From contig BCIK01000012.1 of assembly GCA_039545295.1 (NCBI GenBank), positions 310,001 to 374,000 on the forward strand: DNA of 64,000 nucleotides, in the 5' to 3' direction. Positions 21,737 through 34,032 of this stretch are shown piece after piece (within the stretch, counting starts at the first letter, position 1; every line of letters starts with the position of its first letter). The position numbers and the translations under genes were made by a program. The notes under the pieces are model-generated. The model ran no database searches and was not told the origin of the DNA. It saw nothing but the letters and a program-made list of their open reading frames with translations. The DNA is from Udeniomyces pyricola (lineage: Eukaryota > Basidiomycota > Tremellomycetes > Cystofilobasidiales > Mrakiaceae).

Positions 21737-23365
21737 ATGCCAAAGTACTACTGCGACGTTCGTCTCCTACCAAACCACCACGCTTGCTTTCCTCATCCTT
21801 CCCAAACCTGACGCGTTCCATCTCGATGCCTCCTTGTCCTTCTTTCATTCTTCATCCGTCTCGTTTCTCTGTCCACCTCCCATCCTCGCCATCTCTCTCA
21901 CGCACGCTCGCGCTCACAACCACCAACAGTACTGCGATGTCTTTTTGTAAGCACGAGAGAATTGAGCTCTAAATTGCCCTGGTCCAGAGAATGGTACTCA
22001 ATTTTACACCCTTGTCTCTACGCAGGACCCACGATTCGGCCTCTGGTACGATGCCCCCCTTCCTTCATTCGCGACGCGACGACCGCCCCGTTCTCCTCAT
22101 TCCTACCTACCTGACTGACCACCTTTTATCTCACTCCTCGCGCTCGTATAGTTCGTAAAGCGCACAATGCCGGTCGTAACCATCTGCAAAACGTCCGAGA
22201 CTACTACTCTTGTCAGTCCGTTGTCCCGTTGAACGTCTTCTCTGGTTTCTCTTTCTCCCCCCCCCCCCCTTCCCCTCCCTCCCGGCCGCTTCCTCTCTCT
22301 CTTCCTTGTTCCCTCTTCCGTGTGTCATGCACGTCCTTCCATGTTCTGTCTAGCTAAATCGCAACCTTTCGATTCGTCTGGGTTGGTGTATATTCTGTTG
22401 ATCTCTAGCCTTAGGACACGATAAGGCTCAAGATATCATCGATCAGATTATCAACGCGCATGCCAATGGCAATGGACCCCCACCTTCCATGGGTGCTGCC
22501 CCTCCCATGAGGTCAGCCAGCCACAACCTCTTTCGCTCTCTCTCTCTCTCTCTCTCTCTCTTTTTACCTTGATACTGTTTTTTTTTTTTTGCTTGTGACA
22601 ATCCCTTCTTGGCGTCTTCAAGGGAAACTCCACTAACGGTCGCCTTCCTGGGGGTTATATTCCTTTCAAATGTCATCAATCAGACTTGGTCCCGGATTCA
22701 TGAACCCTGGCGGAGGTCCTCCTGGTGGCAACATGAACGGTCCCAACGGTTTCCCAGGCAACAACAACATGGGAGGAGGTCTTGCACCTCTTGGTATGTT
22801 CCGACCACCTCCGCAGCAACAAGGTCTTCCTTCTTATGGCATGCCCCTTCAACCGAACGGTCAATTCCGACCGCCGCTTCAGCAAAACGGATACGGTGGT
22901 CCTCCTCCTTCTTCCGGCATGTCGTTCCCACCGCCCATGAACCCTGGCATGTACGGCGGTCCCACCCCTCCCCGATCCAACTTCCCCGGTCAAGGCGGGT
23001 ACCCGATGCCTCCCCATATGCAGCAACAGCAGCAGCGTGGTGGAGAAGGGGGTGGATATTCTGGAGGTCCCCCTCCTCCTCAAGCCATGGGAGGTGGTTA
23101 CCCCGGAGGTCCCCCTTCTCAATTCCGACCACCATCATTAGGAGGAGGAAGTTATGGAGGAGGAGCTCCCCCACCGTTCGTTCCGCCTTCGAATCCGGGC
23201 ATGTCGGGCCCGGGCCTCGTGATGGGAGGTGGGATGGGAGGTGGCGCTGGAGGAGGAGGAGGAGGAGCGGGACCGTCGCCGATGGGTGGAAGTGGGGGTG
23301 GAACGCCAGGTGGACCAGGACCGATGATCAATCCGGAGAGACAACGGCTTCTTGGACTCAAATAG
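21737..23365 (+). CDS. YHC1: U1 small nuclear ribonucleoprotein C (U1-C)
   Basis: Zinc-finger subunit of the U1 snRNP that stabilises pairing between U1 snRNA and the 5' splice site; yeast Yhc1, human SNRPC. Model join(21737..21757, 21930..21946, 22026..22045, 22152..22211, 22409..22511, 22684..23365), 300 residues, phases consistent. The N-terminus [20 protein letters not shown] then RKAHNAGRNHLQNVRDYY is the U1-C C2H2-type finger: Cys6 and Cys9 with His24 and His30. Then comes the helix GHDKAQDIIDQIINAH. From about residue 75 the protein is Pro/Gly/Met/Gln-rich and disordered, longer than in yeast. Exons 2 and 3 are only 17 and 20 bases. The donors include unusual gttcgt and gtacga. A frame open through the last intron to 22609 is not coding. 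Confidence 0.96.
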
Positions 23366-23963
23366 AGTCACGGACGCGCATTTTTTTTTGTTCTGACAAA
23401 CAGGGAGATTTGGAGGAAGGAACCAAAGACGAAGCCCAAATCCTGGGGGGGGGGGGNGGTATATGGGGAGGACCAGAAAGCGGTGTGCAAGAAAGGGTAG
23501 GAAACAAGGAAGAAAGGAAGGAGGAAAGAAGTTCGGTTCGGTTCCTTTTTCTCTGTTTTCGTCTGGGTTTGGATACAGTGGGGGTGATTTTGGGATGGAA
23601 GTGAGGAAGGAAGAGAAGAGAAGAAAGAAGAAAGAAAAAGAGAAGAAAAAAACTTAGGAGGTAGAGGCCATTTGCTCCGGCTGTAAATGTATGACCATTA
23701 TCAATTATCCAAACTCCCCAATGCTCATCAACTCCCCTGTGCCTGCATGTCTTCCCTATTAACGTTGGCCTACATCTTCACCGTTATAGCCGGAATGTCC
23801 GCGACCAGATCATCATTAACGTATTCACTCACAGTTCATACGCGTATTACATATCTCTACTCACCAGTCTCTTTCTGGACTCTATGAACTAGTCTGTACG
23901 CCTGAAAGATATATTTCCTGATCCTAAGATGATATGCATTCGATCTAAAGTCCTCTCACCTAC
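23366..23963. other. Convergent 3' region with an ambiguous base
   Basis: 598 bases between U1-C (+) and the CIA30-domain gene (-). A G run of about 12 at 23445-23456 ends in an N at 23457, so the assembly is uncertain there. Purine-rich sequence follows at 23500-23655. No gene seen. Confidence 0.7.
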
Positions 23964-25277
23964 TTACCAACCCCGATTCATCATGCTCGTCGTCGACGAA
24001 ACCAGCCACCTCCCAACGTACGTCATCTGGAACCACTTCCAAATCTTCTCTCCCATCCGGCCGAGAAACCCTCCCGACGAGTTGTTCCTTTTGCCTTGCA
24101 AGTCGAGGACGATGAAGTCGAAAGCGCCTTCTTGGCGACCAAAGTTGGAACGCGCCATAAGTGAGATCGAGACGATGTGGGAGGGATCGAGTGGGGGAAG
24201 GTCGGAGCGAGGGAGAGGACGGCCTTTGGAGGTGGGCGTGAAGGTTGAGAATGGATAGTGGTGAAGCTGAAAAAGAGGAGAGGGGAAGAGACAAAAAAAA
24301 GGAAAGAGCGGAAAGCAAGAAGAGGGGGTGGGGAGGGGGGGGGGGGGGGGGGGGTTCGTTGCGATAAGTAAGGGATCCAGATGAAACCAAGGATAGAAAA
24401 CATCCCGACTACAGCATCTCGCTCCTTTTTTTTCTTTTTTTTTTCTCTCTCTCTCTCATCTTCTTTCTCTTGGGTGCTATCCGGATATTCATCGACTTAC
24501 TTCCTGTAAACCTGACGACGACCTCACCGCGCCTACTGAAGAAACTTTTGAGAAATCGACTTGAACTTCCCAATTGACGCCCGCTTCGTTCCTCCCATCC
24601 GGTCTCCGAGCCGGAAACTCCGTCTTGACGACCAACGTCAAAACGCTCACCGCTCCAGGGTGGTTCTCTGTCTTTTCCGACTCGGTGGTGGTCGGTGAGG
24701 GAGTGAGGTGGGAGTGGTGGGGGAGGATCGTTAGGTCAAGGCCGGAAAAGTGAGAGGTTGGGAAGGAGAGAGGGTGGGAGAGGGGAAAGTCGTGGCATTG
24801 GGAAGCAAAGCCAGCTCCGCCGAGAGTTTGAGTGTCTACATGTAAAAAAGAGGGAAGGGCAAAGCATACGGTAAGGAAGAATGATCGTGAAGCATGATAT
24901 CGGGGTTTTTTTTTTTTTGGGTACGTTGGATTCATTAAACATGATTATCTTGGTTGTCGTTTACGATGACGCCTCATGATCAACGCGCTCAACGTCTCTC
25001 TATCCTCCCTTCAAATTCCTCTCTTGTCTAAACGTTCTCAAAAGCCCAGGGACTTACCCAAGGTTCCCCAAAAGCGGAGACCTTTGCTCTGCTCTTTCTC
25101 CGCGTGGTCGGGACGGTAAGGTTCGAGGTGGGAGACGGAGGATCCGCCTCGGATACGATCGTCGACTGCTCGCCAATCAGTCAGGCGGTATGGGAACGAT
25201 GGCTCCTCCTGCTTGAGTTGAGATACGGGATTGGAGATGGTGGTTGGAAGAAGAGGGGTGGATTCCGTGGAAGACAT
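23964..25277 (-). CDS. CIA30: CIA30-domain protein (complex I intermediate-associated family)
   Basis: Model complement(23964..24266, 24501..24835, 25058..25277), 285 residues, phases consistent. CIA30 domain blocks: WRAVDDRIRGGSSVSHLEP, FWGTLDTQTLGGAGFASQ, LTLVVKTEFPARRPDGR, STFTPTSKGRPL and LMARSNFGRQEGAFDF. Family knowledge: CIA30/NDUFAF1 is a mitochondrial assembly factor for respiratory complex I, but other fungal CIA30-fold proteins exist. Here the N-terminus (MSSTESTPLLPTT) is not a classical presequence, so mitochondrial location is not shown. An upstream in-frame ATG at 25475 would add a hydrophobic stretch; I prefer 25277 because the added part looks like leader. At the 3' end the last codons overlap a perfect donor (gtaagt at 23965-23960), so a further small exon is possible. 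Confidence 0.82.
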
Positions 25278-25762
25278 GGTGATGTGAGATTTGATTGGTT
25301 TTGGTGGAAGGTTGATAAGATGATGGATGATGAGGATGAGGATGAGGATCCAAAATGATCGGATGTTTGGACGCGTCGCGCGTGGTTGATCCTGGTTGAT
25401 CCGTGTCGCAGAGCACGTCGCGCTCCGACTCGGAATCGTCAGCAACGGCGCGGGATGATTATATACGATCATCACGCTCAGGAGAGACGCGCGTCGTCAT
25501 CAAAGTCATGTTACAAAGTCGAAGCTTAGGAATGAAAGCGGAAGAAAAAGAGAGAGTACCAGGGATATAGATGCAAAAGGACATGTGATGGAAACATAGA
25601 TGGGGTGGGCAATGAGATTAAAATGGAGGGACAATATCAAAAGATCAAGTGCAAGACGCGACAAAGAAGAGATACGTAAAGCGTGCAAAGGGGTTTTTTT
25701 TTTTTGGTTCAATTGTTATCATCGCATTTCGTTGGGGGTTTCGTCAACCCCTGACCTTTTCC
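25278..25762. other. Intergenic between two leftward genes
   Basis: 485 bases holding the CIA30-gene promoter and the 3' end of the large helical gene. A (gat/gag)n-like stretch at 25318-25350 and a T run at 25694-25705 stand out. No gene seen. Confidence 0.6.
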
Positions 25763-28700
25763 TCATTTTGTCGATGGACGAGATAACGCTGCTCGAACGC
25801 GCTCGGCGGCACGTAAATCCTCTAGGGTTTCATAAGCAGAGTACAGCATCGATTCAAAACATCCAGCAAGTGTGAGTGACCCAAGTCGCCGTTCCATGAC
25901 ACGATCCCTCTTCGGTCTCATACCGCCCGCTGTCTTTGATCATTTCTGAGAAAAGGCAAACTCACCGATAGCTAGTGCGAGGTCCCGAGTTTGAGTCGAT
26001 GAAACTGTATCGCCCTCCCCGGCAAGGCCGTCGTCACCTTGCCCACTTCCCCTCTGTCGGAGCACGTTCAAAGCACGTTCAACTTTGAGCATGACACTCT
26101 TGGTTGAAGTGGATTGTTGGATCGCTACTAGGGTGTCCTCGAGCGCGAAAGACTGGTCCAGGACGAAGGAGGGTACATGGCAGGAGAGGAACAAAACGAG
26201 GTCGCTGAAAATGGAGTGGGCAACAGGAGAGATCGACTACAGAAACGTGAACCAAACAGATTCAGCAAGTCAACGGGATTTGTTTGAGATACCAGACGGG
26301 GAGCAGAGAGGAAGGATAACAAGTCGGAAGCATGGTCCGACTCCGGACTCACAGGAGGCCCAATATAGCTTCGTTCAATCAAATCATTCCACGACGACCA
26401 TACTTCTCGGGCAAAGCAGCCTCCAGAGCCATCATCGAGAGCTTTTTCTCGATAATCAACGATCAAGAGTGTGTAGAGTTTGGTGAACGAGAACGCAGAT
26501 GAGAGATGACCCGGTGTGAGTTGGGGGTCATGCCGAGGGTCGAAACAGAGTGATAAGGTTGAAGAGACAAGAGATGATGCGAGAGTGTTGAGCAAGATAA
26601 GGCGTTGTCGGGACAAGGATTGATCGGAAACGCTGTTGTCGAGATTAGGACCTTGGAGTGAGGAAAGAACGAGCCACGTCAAGGTACGGAGATGAAACGG
26701 CGACCAACGATCAAAGTCCTGTGGTTCCAAGATAAACGCACACGTCGTTTGTGTGTCAAGCTAAGATGGGTCAGTGCAAGCCTTACGACCCGATGCTGAT
26801 CGGGGTGACGGTCCAATGAAACGATACATGCCTCAACCATTTGACGAGCTATCCATCCCTGTATGACTCGCGGATCGTCCTCATCCACTCGCAAGATCAG
26901 GTTTGAGCAGGCTTCGAGGGCGCTGAAGTCTACTGGATCGAAATGAGGAGAGGAAGCGGAAGCCAGGAAGTGAAGGGCTTCATCGGCTAGGCGGGGAAGC
27001 ATACCGCGCTTGAGTTGCTGAGCGTCCGGGTTACCAGACTGTTCCAGGGCATACTGGAGAAATCAACGCAAACACGGACGAAAAATTTAGCTTTACGCTA
27101 GAGATGGTTAGACAAGACCTCAAGCAACGGTACCTACCTCGAGAAGTGTGACGAGGGTCCTCCGGTCTATATCAGACTGCCTCGGATCGATGGATTCGAC
27201 TAGGATCTCAAGGGATATCGAGCAGACAGTAGGTCCAAACGCAGTCTCGAGTCGACGGATCGTAGCTTTGGTCAAATTCGGGAAGCGACTCAGTTGAGCT
27301 CGAAACAGTGAAAGGACCTCGGACCGGAAGATCTTGACGAAAGTAGATTGAATATCAGCTTGGGATCGACGAACCCTCGAACGAGTTCGAATGAGAGGTA
27401 GAGCAGAGGAATTGAACGTACCTCTCGGCAAGATTTGCTCTGTCGAGTGCTAAGGCTGACTGCTAGAACGAGGAACGGGTTGGCATCGTAACCTGTAGAG
27501 GGCCATTGTTCGGATTTGGCCTCGAGTTTCTCGCAGACAGATGCAAAAACTTATTTTTTTTTTGGAGGAAAAACAAACGACAGAAAAAGATGTGCGTCAA
27601 TTGAAGCAAGCTCGTTGACCGAATGGTTGGCTCAGAGACGAAAGGGGGTATCAAGCATTGACTTACTTGCAGCCGTCTCTTCGTCGAGCTTGAACGGTCG
27701 AATTGACTCGACATAGCGACAAAGACTCTGAGAGATATGGGCGACAGAAGTAGGAGGAGGTAACCGCTTCTCGGCAAGATACCGGAAGGAGAAGTGGACG
27801 ACTTGGCGTTGAGCTGATGAACCGGGTAGGACATTTGCTAGGACCTGAATGAAGTCGACTTGGCCCTCGTTGCCTGCGGGATCGGATGCAGCCTGACGCC
27901 AGACAGGAAATGTAGGGTATAAGACGAATGTTAGAGGTATTGTCGATTATCAGTCGATGTTTCAGAGTGATCAGAAGATGATTGGATTTAACCTACGTTG
28001 AACAAAGGCAAGTACACGCCGCTTGAACCAAACTCGGCGAGTGTCGTCGCGAGAAACGTCCGGGCCAGCCGGGCTAGAGGAGAAGTCGAGTCCAGTCCAA
28101 GGGATAACAACAGTTGAGAGATGGAAATGATGATTTTTGTGAGGGTCTAAAGCAAACGAACTGGTCAGCAAACCGAACGACACACCGCTCGCAATCTTGT
28201 TGAACGCAATAACAGTACAATGGAGGGAGGATGACCTTCTTACCTTGGCAACAAGATTTTTGGCCCATTGGGAGAGATAGACTTGCAAGATTGTGAGACA
28301 GAGGGTACGGTTTGGCGTAGAGACGGGTCCGGACGCAATCCAGGCAACCCGTTCGATTGCTCTCAGCGTAATGCCTTCGAGATGTTGGAGAGCCGAGGTG
28401 CCGACGTCATGCTGTCAAACACAATCCACAAACAAAATGGTATAACATGTTAAAGTGTGAGGCATGTGATGATGAAGGACACCCGGACGGTTGCCATACT
28501 TGCCTTGAAGACAATGCACAGCATAAGTTCGAGCCAGCCACGCTGCTCAAGATCGCTCAGCTTCAGGATCATCTCGGAGTTGTTGACGACAGATACAACG
28601 ACATCGAGAAACAGACTGCCCACGAGATGTCGACATGGCTGGTCGGCTTCGTCGTGCAGACTTCCCAGACTCGAGGGTGGAACGTCGAGATGCTGGCAGA

Positions 28701-31700
28701 CATCAACAATCCCTTTCATTGCTGATACGCACGCGGCTGAAAACGAAGAAAGACTTGAAAGACTGTCAAACTGTACGAAGAATGTTCTCCCGTCTGGGGA
28801 AGGTATCCTCTCGCAATGGCCGAAACCAAGGGTCGAAACGAGCGAGAATTTGACGTGTAGAGCAGAAGTAAGATCAATTTCATGCCCACTGCCGACGGTG
28901 TCGAGGGCGAGTAGTAAGAGTTGCAACTACCGAGATGAAAGGAAGCGAGCTGTCAGTCTCCTTATCAAACCCGGGAGAATTTGAAAGTGGGGAGCGACGA
29001 GCATACCCGGGTCTCCTCAGATGTAGCCTGAGCAATGACAGGATCCGTTGCATCCTCCAATTCCTATCGCATAAAAAAATGGAACAACAAAGGGAGTATC
29101 AGCCCGTACATCTTTGTTTTGTTTGAGCAGAAGTAGAGTCTGTCGCTCTCGAATCTCACGTAGATGGTCGAAGTAGACCGGCCGCCAATGGCTCTATGAT
29201 GATGACTGATGTTGAATTCTTCCTCCGACAACGTCTCTATCAGAGTCTTCCAACCGATGACTAACAGAGCATTCACAAGAGTCTCCGGGAGTGATTTCAG
29301 TCGACTTGAGATCTGAGAGCGATGACAGCGTTCAGAGATAAATCGACTCACGTTGCCACTCTGGGAAAAAGGGACGCAGGCGAACCAGGAACGCCACCAG
29401 AACCGGTCGAGGCTCGTCTGTAAGAAAGGAAAGAAAAAAAGGACAATTCTGTATGGTCAGACCAAGAGCGGATGGTACCGTGTGATGCGGATGCGGCTGA
29501 GCTCACCGCTGTCAAAGTAAGCTTCAAACGAGGTAGTAATCGCCTGGAGGTGGCCGGGAAGAAGAGACAACGCCAGGATTTTGGCTTTGGCACGAATAGC
29601 CTTTCCGACAGACACGTCAATATCAGTCAGGATCCTTGAGAGTCAAAACACGTGAGACTCCGTAGTATCGAAGCTGAGCAGACATCCTTACTGCTCTATC
29701 GTCCCAAAGTTTTGAAAGAAAGGCCATATGGATGTGGACGGCACGACTATGCCATTCCGTCTTATCGTCCAACCACAGATCCGTTGTGATGGCAAAGAGA
29801 GTCTCGAGGGAATCATCGCTCCTGGAATTGAAAAAAAGGTTGTAAGTGAGTTTTCTAATCGCTGTCGAAAGGAGAGAAAAGAAGAAGAAAAAAAAAATGC
29901 GATGTGGTAAAACACGTACAACTCTGCGGTTTTCAAAGAAAGAATCTGGGACAGATCATGGTGCTGTGATGTCGAGAGGATTTGGAGGAGCAACAGTCTA
30001 CGTCCACCAGTCTCGCCCAAGCGATAAAGACGCCAGACCCTGGAAAAAATCCATGTGATCAAAACGAATCGTAGTGAATGTCATGGACGGACCAACACAT
30101 GAAAACTATCAACACCCAGACTTTTATCAAATAACAAAGGCTTTGATACTCACAGGTCTATAGTTGATTCAAGAATCTGAGATGTGAAGCTGCCTACGTC
30201 TTTGAGCTGAGGCGAAGAAGAGACTAGGGTGGTAAGAAAAAACGACACGAGAGAGCTCGATTGAGCAGAGCTTGCCGATAGGTCGACAAGGCTCCGGACG
30301 ATTGAAGGTTCGAGCTCGAGACTCAGTGTGCTGCTAGGATAGCGGGAAGCAGATCGAACTGAGGGAATATGACTACTTGTGACAATCACACAAGAATGAT
30401 GGAAACAAAAAGGGAAATGTCCATGGACATGTGAGAGTGATTAGACGCAAACGAGGAGAGCAAATATAGAGGCGTGTGGGGGAACGTGCGATATGAAGAA
30501 ACAGACGACTTACTCGAGGTCAAAGACGTTAGATGGTTCTAAAAGATTCGCTTGTAGGAGCACATCTCGCGGACAGCCTAGGATGAGGAGAATCGAGGAA
30601 AGCGTGTCGCACAAGACCCTGTGCCTGAGGGTATGCGATGTATGTCAGCAAAAGTTGGACCCTAAATTAGACAGTCAGACATCAAGACTAACCATCGATC
30701 GTTGTCCAGACTGCTCAAGTGATTCACGACGCTGAGACAGATGGGAAAAAAACCTTGACTTGCTGCCGGATCATACCAACACGCTGCCAATAGGGATCGA
30801 GTGAAGCTGGTCATAGCGTCCATCGAGCCGAGACGAAAGACCGGATCGGCTTGAACAGCGAGAGGCGGATTGAGCTGGTTAGCTCTTGCTCAGCCTACAA
30901 TCACGGCCGGCGTAAAATGCTCACCAAGTTCATCAAGCACACTCTTAGGCAGCTGAACTGCCGACTGGCTCAGGACCCTAAGCCAACTGACTGCTCGAAA
31001 GATACCATCCTCGCTGCAGGACGCGGTCAAGATTCGGACAACATGCCACAGATCCATCCCTGGCTCTGAAAATCCTAGTCTATCATCCGCGGACCCATTT
31101 GCAAGAACGTTCGTTCTACTGGTGCGAGCAAAACCTTTGGAACCTTGGATTAAGACGCGTGGAAGCGATCTGATGACCAGATGCTAGAACGGATCCAGGC
31201 GTGTCAGGTGAGATCTCATGGTGTGGATTACATCGAAAACAGACATGACGAACTTCAAGGTCGATGTCAACGATACAGCTGTCAATCCAATTGCTGAACG
31301 CTTGGTCAAAAACGGACAAAGTAAGACCGAGGGTGGCGAGTTTTGACAAGCGGCGGAGAGTCAATTCGGCTGCTTGCAGTTGGAACTGGGAGGAGCCATG
31401 ACAGAGTATCAGAACATCCGTTCAAGAATACACTCAAGAACATGCGAAACGAAAGTTGAGCACAACCCACGTCTAAGATGTTGTCATCTCTCTCTAAACG
31501 ACTTTGATGGACAACTGCAACTGAGCATGCGGTTTGGACTCCCTCGGCATACCTTCTCGTATGTCAAGATGTGGAATGTCAGCTACTGATGAACGAGCGA
31601 TGTACAGAGGTATTTCTCGTTGGGGATAACTTACACGTCGTCTGGGATTTGTGCGGCAAGCTTGCGGACGAACTCCATCACATCTTGCGCCAGGATCGAT

Positions 31701-33688
31701 CTAGCTTGTTTGTACTCGGCCACGCCGGCCTGATGTGACATGGTTGGTACCTGATTGGAACTGTTCAGGATTCAACAACATCGAAAAGACATCAACTCTT
31801 GATTCTTTGTCGATTCATCAAATAGGACCAGGATTGACCTTCGGTTTGATAGTGATCCTCCGGTAAGATCGGCTTGCCGTTGTTGAAGACCAGGCAACGG
31901 ACGACCAAGTGAGAAGAAGTCGCGGGTCACAGTAACAAGTCGATCCTCCTTATATCAGAAGATGATACGGATGACGTGAATGTATTATCATGTGGGGGAA
32001 TAAAGATGAGTCAGGGCAAGATCAGTAAAGAGGCAACGACCCCTCATCATCTCCCAAGAATCTTCCGCTCGAGGGTCGAACATACTTCATCCAGCATCCA
32101 TCTCAGTGAGGCGATGATCAATCGATTGACCGTCCATCTGGAAACCTCTCCATCGAATCTGCATTTGCTAAGCAGCCGAATGCCAGTCTCGTTAACCGAA
32201 AGATTGACGGACTCGAGGCATGCTTCGATGGCGTCGACGACAACCTCGAGATGCATATGCGCATCCCGAGGATCTTGTGTTAGCGACGAATGCTCAACCG
32301 GCTTGGGTAGATGGTGTTCGGATGGAGTCGACGACCGAGCGAGGTTAATGTCGTACGAAACAATAGGGAAAGGGGCAGAGACAGTTAAGCGGCCCGAAAG
32401 TTGAGGATAAAATGTGTGCAAGATGGAGAGAGCTCCAAGCTGGATAGTTTGTGAGCCTCGGACGATGAGCTTGAGGAGAACTATGTGAAAATCCAGTTGT
32501 GATGTGATGGCAAGCTGGAGAAGCGTATCGAAGCCATGGACACACGCGAGGTCCGTGGATCTGAGTGGGATAGGAAATGCTTCCAGGATATGCGCGAAGA
32601 GAGGGTGAAGCAGACTGGAGGCAAGAGGGATGGATGCATCTGGCATGGGAATGAGCTCAGGCTGCTGGACGGGAGTGGTAGGAGGTTGTGGTCGAGAGGT
32701 GTCCGAGATGAGAATCGCGGGAGCAGGTTGATGGTTGAGAACCGTCGGGAGGTCGCCATGAAGCTTTCCTTCACCCGTGGACTCTGATTGTGCTGAATTG
32801 GTGTTCTGATGATGTTGTTCCACCTGACATGTCACTTTGAGAAAGTCCCCCCACCAACGCAAGACCCGAGCGCCAAAGGCTTCCCTGCCATTGCCAATGC
32901 TTGCGAGGGTTGCCCACATGCCCATCGCCGTCTGGCCTATCGCGATGACGGCTCGAATGTTGTTTTCCTTAGAGGCAGCCTGGACCAGAGTGGTGCAGAT
33001 GTCGATGAGGAAGGATTGCAAAGCGTGAGGGGGGCGAGCGAGACGAAACTTGGGTGTAGGGTTCATGCCTTCGCTATCAAAGAGAGTGGCCAGAAGTGCG
33101 AGGAGGGACAGGAATGTGGATCCTGTTGAACTGAATGAAGAGATCCGTGGAGTCTCCTGAACATTGTGAAAGAAACTGATGAAACAAGTGTGGTTGGATG
33201 ATGTAGTACGTAAAAAAAAACAGGAGGTCAACCGATGTACACCACAGCCTGCATTGAACTTCTTCATGAACGACTATTAGCTTCCCTCGTTTCGGTCGAG
33301 ATCTTGCCTCTTCTTACCTGATTTCTCTGAACATGCCGAGTTCATCGCCAAGTATCAGAGCATCTCTTAGCTGCTCGACAAGGTCAATTGTTTCTTCCCA
33401 ACCACCTGCTGGACTCTTCTGCGGCGGGTGCTCCTGCCCCTTTTCGAGCTGCCTTCGACCTTCGATGACCTGCAAGATGACTCGATTCGGAGATCTACGG
33501 GACTCAAGCCTCTCCAGGAGGTGGGCAATCAACTTTCGAACTTCATTGAGCCCTCGAGAATGTCGAAGGGCAGTGGTGTTCGAGCTGAGAGATGCGGCGG
33601 ACGTGTCCGATGGGAAGGTAGTCGGTAGGGTGACCGATGAGCTGAGATTTGACCGAGAAGCTGGCCCAGAGAAGGAGAGGGAGCTCAT
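25763..33688 (-). CDS. Large many-exon protein, probably helical repeats, not recognised
   Basis: I do not recognise this gene. It spans 7.9 kb and has more than a dozen introns; I fixed only the two ends. The start is at 33688, with exons 33318..33688 and 32086..33130 giving the first 472 residues in phase. The final exon is 25763..25929, after a gtgagt donor at 25965. Coding segments between show the same leftward direction and conserved-looking helices, for example LVVRCLVFNNGKPILPED (near 31880), RRLSKLATLGLTLSVFDQAF (near 31320), and SQADIQSTFVKIFRSEVLSL (near 27350). The composition is Leu/Ser/Val-rich amphipathic helix throughout, like HEAT/ARM solenoids, with no enzyme motif or transmembrane run. 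The product is probably 1900-2200 residues. Large solenoids such as UNC79/UNC80-type channel partners are a thought, not a match. Several segments were seen only as frames without an ATG. Confidence 0.62.
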
Positions 33689-34032
33689 CCTACTCGGAAT
33701 CGAGCAGATATACGAGGTCCAAAGGGAGACGGCGGTAGTTGGTAGGAGTCGAGGCAGGCTGACGCCGCGTCAAGGATCAAGATTCCGAGATAACACTGCA
33801 CGACACTGCCATGGTGAAACGCATTTGTTTGATCCGCATGCGCAGGCGAGGTGACCACCCGGAATCGCATCGCACCCAGCGATATATAATTGAATGCCAA
33901 AATCACTCATAAATTCTCCTCTCGCTACGGCGAAAGTGATAGCCGAGCAGGATATATGCATATTATATTCCAAGATAAACATGAGGGACGAGACAGGATG
34001 AATATATATGTTCGAGCTTGCAAAATATTTTT
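33689..34032. other. Promoter of the large helical gene and 3' end of GLTP
   Basis: 344 bases between two leftward genes. Near 33940-34035 it is AT-rich (atgcatattatatt, aatatatatgtt, aatattttttt), which fits the GLTP 3' end. The part near 33700-33850 belongs to the promoter of the large gene. No gene seen. Confidence 0.55.

Noticed and set aside
22609..23604. 331-codon frame overlapping the last exon of U1-C
   Set aside because: Arg/Ser/Trp-rich shifted-frame reading of the Pro/Gly-rich U1-C tail; it also runs through the G run with the N.
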